Under the pieces are notes generated by a model. It was not told the origin of the DNA, made no database searches, and saw only the letters and a program-made list of their open reading frames with translations. From assembly GCA_004835665.1 (NCBI GenBank), contig RBKR01000003.1:806001-870000 (forward strand): a stretch of 64,000 nt of DNA. Direction: 5' to 3'. The stretch comes from Phoma sp. XZ068. Lineage: Eukaryota; Ascomycota; Dothideomycetes; Pleosporales; Didymellaceae. The position numbers and the translations under genes were made by a program. Below are positions 56,545-64,000 of this stretch, piece by piece (the stretch's first letter is position 1; each line of letters opens with the position of its first letter).

Positions 56545-57579
56545 TTAGATAACATTCTTCAACGCTTGCCCTGCCAAGAACTTCCTCAAGTTCCAGGCGA
56601 TCAGATCTTCGGGGTTCTGTGGCCTGCCGCCTGCAGCGTGCGGGCTGACAATTGTGTTCGGTGTCTTGTAAAAGCGACCGCCCTCAGGGTAAGGCTCTGT
56701 CTCAAACACATCGAGCGCCGCACCCCCAATGGTGCCCTGGTCCAAAGCATTCGCCAGCGCCTCCTCATCGACACTTGTGCCCCGCCCGACGTTGACAATC
56801 CAGGCGTGGTTGGGCAAGAGCTTCAGCCTCTCCTCGTTGAGCGCGTGTTTTGTCGCGTCGCTGCCGGGAAGAATCATAACGAGGGCGTCGGTCTTGGGCA
56901 GGATATCTTTCAGATCCTCCTCGGCGTAGATCTCAATGCCGTTGCGGACGCCCTTGGACCGCGCTACACCCTTGACGTTTGCACCGAGCGCCGTCAGCCA
57001 GGGTGTCAGGCACTTCGCGATGTTACCAAATCCCCAGACGACGATGTTCGCGTCCTGCAGCGTTGTGAACTTGCCCGAGGGCCTGTCTGGCTGTGGCCCA
57101 CCGAGGTGACCGGACCACTTGCCCTGCGCCTGGTAGTCGCGCATCTCGTAGAAGCGGCGCGCAGCATTCAGCAGCAGACCCAATGTGTGTTCTGCGACGG
57201 TGTGGTCGTGCAGGCCTGAGCCGGTGGTGATGGTGATCTTCTGGGGGTTGAAGCCAGCACCCAGGACGTCATTGGGGCCAGCGGCGAGAGACTGGATCCA
57301 CTTCAGCTTGGTCAGGCGCTGCGCGGCGTCCTTGAGGTTTGCGGCTGTGTTGGTCCATGTGACCAGAATCTCGGCGTCGGTGTGCTCTTCTGGGATGTTC
57401 TCCTTCACATTGTAGGGAATGAGGTCGACAGAGTAGCCCTCGAGGAGCTTCGGGTCGAGGGCAAGGGAGGTGGGGTAGAGTAGCTTTGGCATCTTGATTA
57501 TTTGAGGAGAGGTGGTGTAGAAGACTTTTCTCGGAATGTGACCAGAGATTTGGCGAAGTCGATGCATTGGGGAAAACAA
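56545..57579 (-). CDS. D-isomer-specific 2-hydroxyacid dehydrogenase
   Basis: An NAD(P)-dependent reductase of glyoxylate, hydroxypyruvate or similar 2-keto acids. A single exon gives 344 residues from the first ATG. The nucleotide-binding motif is VVWGFGNIAKCL, a variant of GxGxxG with the last Gly replaced. Catalytic residues are Arg in GRGTSVDEEAL (expected Arg near it), Glu in DVFETEPYPEGG, and His in VSPHAAGG. The first 29 residues (MFSPMHRLRQISGHIPRKVF and on) are basic and Ser/Thr rich, like a mitochondrial presequence. The conserved part opens at Met30 (ATG 57492, MPKLLYP). Either start may be used. It is convergent with the lactonase gene with a 53-bp gap. Confidence 0.88.
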   Translation of the reverse strand: MFSPMHRLRQISGHIPRKVFYTTSPQIIKMPKLLYPTSLALDPKLLEGYSVDLIPYNVKENIPEEHTDAEILVTWTNTAANLKDAAQRLTKLKWIQSLAAGPNDVLGAGFNPQKITITTGSGLHDHTVAEHTLGLLLNAARRFYEMRDYQAQGKWSGHLGGPQPDRPSGKFTTLQDANIVVWGFGNIAKCLTPWLTALGANVKGVARSKGVRNGIEIYAEEDLKDILPKTDALVMILPGSDATKHALNEERLKLLPNHAWIVNVGRGTSVDEEALANALDQGTIGGAALDVFETEPYPEGGRFYKTPNTIVSPHAAGGRPQNPEDLIAWNLRKFLAGQALKNVI

Positions 57580-57813
57580 TTGGGGACAGGAAGTTTATGG
57601 ATGCGCGCGCGGGGAGGAGCTCTGTATGTCGTCAGTTGCCGACGAGCGTCGGCGTTTGAACGTGGGGCTTTCGGACATGGGACCGAGGTTGCAGACCCTC
57701 CCGGACGGAGAATCTTTCCACGAGTACGCGCCACGAAGACATAATTGCCGATAGTTGACTCAACAGGTATTAAAAGTGGATGTATTTCCTAGACTACACT
57801 TGCAGCACTTACT

Positions 57814-59427
57814 TTAGAAGCAGAACCAGGTGCCGATGCGCTTTCCCGTCCCTTTCCAGCCCTTCTGCTCTGGCTCCATATCCTCCTTAGTATACACATC
57901 GGTCTCCAGATCCATCTCATGGGCCTTCCTGAATTTCGTCTTCTTAATAAATTTCCAGATTATTATCATCGCAACAAAAATCGGCAGCTCAAGATAAAAG
58001 CTGACGAAATCTATCGCGCCAAAACTTGGGCTAAAAGCCGTCCAGCCCTGTACCAGGATGATGAAGATGTTCAGGACGACGCACAAGATTGGACCGACTG
58101 GATACGTCCAGTTCTTGAACGGTAGAAGGTGCTCTTTGCCTTGGGCCTTGAGACCAGCACGGAATCGCAACGAAGCAATGCCAATGCAAACCCAGCTCAA
58201 CTGGTTGGATACACCGACAATGTTTTGCAGCCATGTCCAGACCTGACCTGACCCGGCGAATGATAGAGAAAACAGTACAATCGAAACCAAGCTCGTAGTG
58301 AGTACCGACACCCACGGGATTTGGTAGCGCGTTAGTTTCGTAAAGACCTTGGGTGCGTGGCCGTTCACACCCAGCGTATACAAAAGCCTCGATCCTGCGT
58401 AAAGGGCGTGATTACCGGCAGAGATGACGCTGGTCAGAACGACTGCGTTGACGAAAGATCCTGCGGCTTTCGAACCGGCCATCTGGAAGGCAATAGTAAA
58501 CGGTGATGTGCGACTCGACTTCGTGCTCAGTCCAGGGTAGTTGTAGGGGATGTTCAAGCCAATCATCAATGCTGACAGGATGTAGAACAAGAGGATGCGC
58601 CAGAACACGTTCCTGACAACTTTGGGAAGTGTCCTCGCTGGATCCTTGGTTTCTCCGGCTGTGATAGCGATAGACTCTGTGCCTCCGTACGCGAACGATG
58701 CTGTCACGAAGACAGACGCGAAACCCCCGATGCCTCCAACAAACGGAGCGTCGCCCTGCATGAAGAATTTGCCACCGATGTACCCATAGCCAATGTTGCC
58801 GCCAGCGTTGACTGCAATGCTCAAAATGATAAAGATGATGATCGTCACCACCTTTAACAGACTGAGCCAGTACTCCAGCTCACCGTACGCTCGTACATTG
58901 ATGATGTTTGCCAGAACGATGAGAACCCATACGATGATTCCCAGCGCATACCATGGAAATACGTCCGTCCAGTACTGCACAAGCAGTTGTAACGCTACCA
59001 GATCCGCCGCAGTGCTGACTGCGTCGTTGAACCAGTAATTCCAGGTTAATGCAAATCCGAATGCATCGTCCACATAGCGACCGGCAAACGTGCAGAATGA
59101 TCCGGCGACTGGCACAAATGCTGCCATCTCGCCGAGTGCGAGCATGGTGCTGTACACGATCGCGCCGACAATACTATAGCAGATGAGAAGCGACGCAGGG
59201 CCGCCTGTTGCGAGCGCTTTCCCAGTTCCAAGGAAAAGACCGGTACCAATTGTGCCGCCAATTGCAATCATCTGTACCTGTCGTGCCGAGAGTGAGCGGC
59301 GGAGGCGGTCTTCGTTGACAAGGACATCGTGGGTGTGTGTACGGTCGAGGGACGCTGGTGAACCATCCTGATTGTAGGCGCCTTTTTCGGTGTCGTTCGT
59401 TGCCATCTTGTCTATGCCGCTCTTCAA
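57814..59427 (-). CDS. Amino-acid permease (AAT/YAT family)
   Basis: A plasma-membrane proton-coupled amino-acid importer with 12 predicted helices. A single exon gives 537 residues; Met8 (ATG 59406, MATNDTEK) is an alternative start. The family signature is visible at the first helix as QMIAIGGTIGTGLFLGTGKAL. GGPASLLICY, GEMAAFVPVAGSF and ETKDPARTLP, the conserved loop of fungal permeases, follow. The N-terminal cytosolic tail (about 50 residues) and a charged C-terminal tail are typical sites of ubiquitin-controlled endocytosis. The substrate cannot be read from sequence. It is on the same strand as the 2-hydroxyacid dehydrogenase, 234 bp upstream of it. Confidence 0.92.
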   Translation of the reverse strand: MKSGIDKMATNDTEKGAYNQDGSPASLDRTHTHDVLVNEDRLRRSLSARQVQMIAIGGTIGTGLFLGTGKALATGGPASLLICYSIVGAIVYSTMLALGEMAAFVPVAGSFCTFAGRYVDDAFGFALTWNYWFNDAVSTAADLVALQLLVQYWTDVFPWYALGIIVWVLIVLANIINVRAYGELEYWLSLLKVVTIIIFIILSIAVNAGGNIGYGYIGGKFFMQGDAPFVGGIGGFASVFVTASFAYGGTESIAITAGETKDPARTLPKVVRNVFWRILLFYILSALMIGLNIPYNYPGLSTKSSRTSPFTIAFQMAGSKAAGSFVNAVVLTSVISAGNHALYAGSRLLYTLGVNGHAPKVFTKLTRYQIPWVSVLTTSLVSIVLFSLSFAGSGQVWTWLQNIVGVSNQLSWVCIGIASLRFRAGLKAQGKEHLLPFKNWTYPVGPILCVVLNIFIILVQGWTAFSPSFGAIDFVSFYLELPIFVAMIIIWKFIKKTKFRKAHEMDLETDVYTKEDMEPEQKGWKGTGKRIGTWFCF

Positions 59428-60021
59428 GTACGCAGGATGCGGTGGTTTAGTTCTTTCTCACGAGCGCACGGCCATAGAGGATCATATACAATCGCCTTGT
59501 GGAGTGCTGACTGTGGAGCCCAGCGCAAAACCCAAGCAACACGGACAGGTCATGGCGAAAGCCTAGCGAAGCTTGTAGCTTGAGTCAGCATGCAACAAAG
59601 CACGCAATATTGTTGTAAGTAGATTGGTTGCAAGCAGCCGCTTCTCGACATTCTCGACGGCAGGGTGGGATTCGTTTAGTAAGACTCTAGCTGGTGCGGG
59701 CTAGCGGAGGAGAGAAGTTCCCCACCTTCCTCAACGGCGGTCATGCGCCAATTTCCTTGTCTGGACACATCATTACGCCATTTGTGCTGGTGAGCGCGTC
59801 CATGAGGTACATATTATACACGACGAATCATCAACATGCAGCAGTCAACGAGTGGCGTGACGAGTGCTCCTCTATCATACATCATGCTCCGCCCCCGAGC
59901 CAAACGAAACCTCTGAAGTACTTTTCCGTTCCTAAAATCTACTTAAGGAGGATACCTCGCCCAGGAGAAGAGCTGCAGTTATAGGTCCAGACCCTGTAGT
60001 CACATTTCACGGCTACTGACA
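59428..60021. other. Intergenic region upstream of the permease
   Basis: It contains the promoter of the permease (-) and the 3' flank of the MARVEL gene (-). A 96-codon plus-strand frame at 59694-59984 has no recognisable features. Confidence 0.4.
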
Positions 60022-60626
60022 TCAATAACCCCTTTTCATTCTCAGATTCCCCAATACTGCCGCCACAACCACCAAACCTGCCGTCAGAAACATGAACACA
60101 GAATCCGCCTGGCTCATCTTGCAGCGACTCATCAGCGTGCTTATGTTGTAAGACGCCCAGTAGCACCACTCGCCACGCTCTATCTTCCCAAGACCCCCAC
60201 AGATGATGTCGCTATTCGATAACTTGGCGCAATTATGATCAGTGGTCCAGCTGTCCTCACAATTCTCGTTCACGCATCGGACGCCTTTGAGTTTGATCGC
60301 CAGAAGCTGTAATCTGTCAACGCATTGCTATGACGGTCACGTAGGAATCAACTTACAATGCCGCCAGCGATATTAATACCAGCAATCACCGCATCTATCA
60401 GCACTCCAATCTGACCTTGAAGTACTAGCATCCAGTTTGAAGCAATGCCGAGGAGCGCACCGACGAAGGAGAAGCCACCTACGAAAGCGACGAACCCCAG
60501 CGTCGAAGGTAAGCTTCCGTAGTGGTGGCCTCTAATCAACGTGGTAGAGAGGCCGAACACGATGATGGCGAAGACGGCTTGAATGCCGCGGATGGCGAAG
60601 GTGAGGACTGGGGACGTGGACGACAT
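60022..60626 (-). CDS. MARVEL-type four-helix membrane protein
   Basis: A small integral membrane protein. Two exons, 60626-60357 and 60306-60022, give 184 residues. Four hydrophobic segments lie at about residues 10-30, 42-62, 68-90 and 155-178. The extracytosolic loop between the third and fourth carries Cys pairs (RCVNENCEDS, NCAKLSNS, ICGG). This is the layout of fungal MARVEL-domain proteins of the plasma membrane or membrane trafficking. The start MSSTSPVLTFAIRGIQAVF is also typical. The specific function is unknown. Confidence 0.8.
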
Positions 60627-61224
60627 TGCTCAGAAGTGTTGAAATGACGTACGATTATCAATGTCAGCTCGACACAGCAAATGAGACCAAAAGCTACGAA
60701 GTCTTAGTCAAAGTGCGGATGAAGATGTAGGCAATCCCGGCAGGTCTCCCGTACTTAACGACTTTCTGTCTTCCACACTCAATCGTCCTACTTTGGGTCC
60801 GCCCAGCCTTGTCTGCTACACCAGAAACCGCATAGCCACTTTGTGGTCGTCCTCTTGCTCTGTGTTCGCAAATCTAGATTTCGAATGTCGAGACATAGCT
60901 GTCAACAGTGGATGATTTAGTTGAGGGTGGTGTTGCAAGAACAGAGCACAAGGTTTCGGTGGCTCCATACGCTCCTTTCGGCTTGCCGGTGAGGGCTGGT
61001 GCAATATGTCTACGGGTAGTGACAGATGAGGCAGACCTCACGTCAATTGCCAAGCATGAGCGAGTAACGACTTGAGATTGGATTGTTGTACGGCGAGGCG
61101 CTCTTTCAGGTGCGAGGGACTTTGTACCCAACTCAGCGCTCGCCCAAACCTATGTATCACGGGACGCCGCCTAAGTCCGTCCATCGTAGGAATATTCAGA
61201 TGGGTAACCCTTTTTACTCTTACA
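60627..61224. other. Intergenic region between the MARVEL and P450 genes
   Basis: It contains the MARVEL promoter and the P450 3' flank, both on the minus strand. Only short frames are present. Confidence 0.4.
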
Positions 61225-62938
61225 TCACCGCATTACTGTATTTACCTTGACCATCAGTGGTGCCTTGTCCCAAGTGAAGAACACCCTTTGGTCAAGCCAA
61301 TCACCCTGTTGCCCGCAGAGCTCAAGATCGAAGGCCAGTAGCACCTTGGCTAGGATCAATCGCATTTCGTGATTCGCCATACTGCGCTCTTCGTTAGCCG
61401 CTGTCTTCAAGTTCCGCGGGAGCAGGTACACACTTTTTGCCTAAACAATCTCGCGAGCCAACAGAGAACGGCTGCACTGCAGCTCTCTTGTCTGCAGCGA
61501 ACCGCTCATCGCCAGTCCAGCGCTCTGGAATAAAGCGCAGTGGTTCAGTAAAGTTTTCTGGTGAGGTGCACATGGGCAAATGAGGTGAAGAGACAGTGAC
61601 CCCTGGTGGCACAAAGACCCCGCATATCGTTGAGCCTTCTGCGGGTGTAAGGTGTGGGAGCCCTACAGGGACAGAGGGGTATAGCCGCATAGCTTCCTTG
61701 ATGCATGCATTGAGATAGGGCAGTTTTGCCAGCCTTTCCATGGAGATGTCCGAGGAAGAGGCAAACGCTTTGCGGAGCTCTGTGGTGAGCTTGTCCATTG
61801 TCGATGGGTTATTTAAGAGCATATAGATCACACCTGAAAGCGTCGTGGCAGTTGTCTCAGTTCCAGCAACCATGAATAGCGAGGCATTTGCATCCATAGC
61901 TCCCCGAGATAAGCCCTGTTTACCCTTCTCTTCCTGGTTCAGTACGTATGTCCAAAAGTCCACACCCTCGGTCTGTCGGCCCCGCTCAAGTCTCTTTGTC
62001 ACTCGTGTGGCTGAGTGCTGGAAGTGCTCCATCCGCAACTTCATCATCTTCTTACCGAGTGCAAGTCGAATGAGACTGAAGACTGTGGGGTAGTATGTTG
62101 AAAGAATACTCATACGTGCGCCTGCCTTGACGTATCGGAAGGTGATTCTAACCCATGGCACATACTCTGCGTTGTCGAGCATATGGAGGGACTCGCCAAA
62201 AGTCATGTCGGCCATGATATCGAAGGTAGTGAAGTTCACTGTCTCATGACCAAGAATGAGCATAACTATCGCTCTCAATGCATAAACTCACTTACGCATT
62301 CTGACCATGTCTACGGTGTTGTCCAGGTCGCCTTTGATACTCTCCTTAAGAACATCCACAAGTTGATCAGCATACTTGACAAATACCGGTTCCTGTTCTG
62401 TAAGTGCTCGATCTGAGAAAGCAGGGCTAAAGATGCGGCGTATCCGCAAGTGCTTGGCGTCGTTCTCTTCCGCCACTAAGGAAGGACAGCCATTGCTAGG
62501 TTTCGGATATCTTGAAAATGCCTTTGGGGGCGCGCGACCTGGGCTGCCCTTGGAGCAATGGCCGTAGATGTCACGCAATGCTTCCGGATGAATGAAGCTG
62601 AGCTCATTAGGTGCGATACGCACGACCTCGCCATACTGCTCGTGCAATCTCCGTATATACTTGTGTATGTTTCCTTGGCTGACAGCAATAAAGTGTGGAA
62701 GTGTTGTGAAGGCTGAAAGTTTGGGCCCTGGGATGGTGCGAAGAGGATGTAAGTACACTCGGTAGAAACCTCTTAAGATCAGTGCAAGGATTAACTACAC
62801 ATAGGTCAATATTATGCGGATCTTTCAGGAAATAATACTTACGAGGAGGCCTAGCCCAGCTATTGAATGCCGTACTGGAAAATTCTTAAGAATCTCAATA
62901 ATATCGTGCAAGTCAGTCGACCTTATGAGACTTGTCAT
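61225..62938 (-). CDS. Cytochrome P450, CYP65-like (isotrichodermin C-15 hydroxylase type)
   Basis: A membrane-bound monooxygenase. Four exons: 62938-62843, 62794-62296, 62238-61434 and 61381-61225, giving 518 residues. An N-terminal anchor is formed across intron 1 (IAGLGLLLILALILRGFYR). PLRTIPGPKLSAFT is the Pro-rich hinge. The I-helix oxygen site is AGTETTATT and the K-helix ExxR is KEAMRLYP. The PERW-type motif is FIPERW. The haem loop is PFSVGSRDCLGK with Cys at about residue 463. Intron 3 falls directly after it, and the tail MANHEMRLILAKVL resumes in frame. No other secondary-metabolism gene lies within view, so a substrate cannot be inferred. Confidence 0.93.
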
Positions 62939-64000
62939 TGTAACAAAATGTTGCCGAGCGTTAACGTAACGCATCCAAAGCGGCGAGGCCCGCAATTATG
63001 TACGCATCCCCATGCTGATTGTTTTCACATGTTTCGGGAAGGATTTCATAGCAAGTGACGAAGGAGGGAGATTGTGTTGACTTCACTGATGGATAAACTT
63101 TAGTGGACACCTCGTTGCATCCTTTACTAGGTTAGGCTCCGCAGCCAAGAGTATCGGTTGCCAGCAACCGGACTAGAATCAAATCACCGCAATGGTTTTG
63201 TAAGCGTTATGGTCGTCATGTGGTGCAGGGACCAGGGTGAGTCTGTTAGCGTTCAGTAAGGGTTTGAACGATGCGGCGTAGCACACAGAATCAGTGGCGA
63301 GCTGCTTCACTAGCAAGGCTTCTACCGATAAAGTAGACTAGTAGTCAATCGTCTCCGTCGATTTCTGAGCAAGCACATGGCGTCGGGCCGGCTGGCATTC
63401 GCTCTCTCGTTCGAGGGTTCGGTCCACAATGCGAATGTCAAACGTCTATCAGCGGGCTTTCAGATGTCAAAACCCGTGTATCATCGCGTCTTGAGCTACT
63501 GCGTGCTGAATGCCTAACGATGGCACGGGCGAAGGAAGACGCACGCAACAAAATATATGTGAAAATAACTTCAAGCGGTGTCATCGAGTTAGCCACGGAG
63601 GCTAAAGCACGCAAACCCAGGAAGCACAAGTCACATTTAGCCAGTAAAAAGCACTTAAGCCACCCAATAGCTATGGTTGAAGACCTTGAAGATACAATCA
63701 GTACTATTGCAGGGTTGTGGCTCTTCGCATCCTCTAGAAAAAGCGGCGTAATCATAACCAACAGGACGCCCACGTAACCGGTTGAGCTCATGCATATCAC
63801 GCCCATGGGTTACAGGTTTCACTTGAATCAAAAGTAATTGTGGAATAATTATTTAAGGTTCCGAGCTCTGAAGTCTGTCAAAACGGACCGTGTCTTCCTT
63901 GCCCGGCAACCAGGTCTTGCGCTCCAAAGCTCGCGCTGTTGAAACCAAGGCCTGACAACACATTGTGTTCATCGAAACTGGTGACGAACCTTGCCGGGAA
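62939..64000. other. Right-edge region without a confirmed gene
   Basis: It contains the promoter of the P450, with an inverted CGGTTG-CCAG-CAACCG at 63155-63170. From about 63338 to 63777 a plus-strand frame stays open for some 145 codons, overlapped by a minus-strand frame at 63438-63806. Neither resembles a known family. The region may be an exon of a gene outside the window, a relic, or chance. Confidence 0.4.

Noticed and set aside
60022..64000. Secondary-metabolite gene cluster around the P450
   Set aside because: No polyketide synthase, peptide synthetase, terpene cyclase or cluster regulator is seen nearby; a single P450 is not evidence of a cluster.
1..64000. Transposons or repeat-induced point mutation
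   Set aside because: No transposase or integrase frames, terminal repeats or AT-rich TpA-heavy blocks were recognised by eye.

Overview
The window reads as nuclear DNA of a filamentous ascomycete (Pezizomycotina). Genes are dense, most are interrupted by introns of about 45-65 bp with GT..AG ends, and the proteins include fungal hallmark families (Zn2Cys6 regulator, WSC-domain surface protein, CYP65-like P450, Dal5-type permease, BimB-type separase). The gene styles suggest Dothideomycetes, possibly Pleosporales. That is an inference from protein character; no species can be named. I recognised no transposon, rRNA, tRNA, CRISPR array or viral sequence.

Layout. 0-8 kb: a DnaJ-X co-chaperone (+), a WSC-domain protein whose tail is a 27-bp minisatellite (-), and a secreted GH3 beta-glucosidase (-). 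9-16 kb: a caleosin-like protein without a usable EF-hand (+), MSH6 (+), and a divergent flavin-reductase/SDR pair. 16-21 kb: a secreted GH16 glucanase (-), an unknown acidic protein (-), APC11 (-) and a two-rhodanese sulfurtransferase (+). 21-26 kb: a Dal5-like transporter (-) and an intracellular GH105 unsaturated glycuronyl hydrolase (+) that share one divergent promoter. 27-32 kb: HSP90 (+) and an M20 amidohydrolase (+). 32-41 kb: an F-box/LRR protein, an RBR ubiquitin ligase, a Zn2Cys6 regulator and a zeta-crystallin-like reductase, all (+). 41-46 kb: an unknown protein and an acyl-CoA dehydrogenase (+). 46-53 kb: a 2,178-residue separase (-). 53-59 kb: an IlvD/Edd dehydratase (+), a paraoxonase-like lactonase (+), a 2-hydroxyacid dehydrogenase (-) and an amino-acid permease (-). 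60-63 kb: a MARVEL-type membrane protein (-) and a cytochrome P450 (-).

How the genes relate. Most are unlinked housekeeping genes: chaperones DnaJ and Hsp90, mismatch repair, and the anaphase machinery APC11 and separase. Two local groups look functional. The first is the transporter/GH105 divergent pair, whose 1.17-kb shared promoter carries eight CreA-type SYGGGG sites; it fits import and intracellular breakdown of pectin fragments under carbon-catabolite control. The second is the dehydratase, lactonase, 2-hydroxyacid dehydrogenase and permease group, which could form a sugar-acid oxidation module. Both are inferences from family and position.

Exon borders were set by hand from reading frame, splice consensus and expected family sequence. 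Weakest points: the 5' end of the WSC gene, the start choices of MSH6, the caleosin-like gene and the 2-hydroxyacid dehydrogenase, and the two edges of the window.
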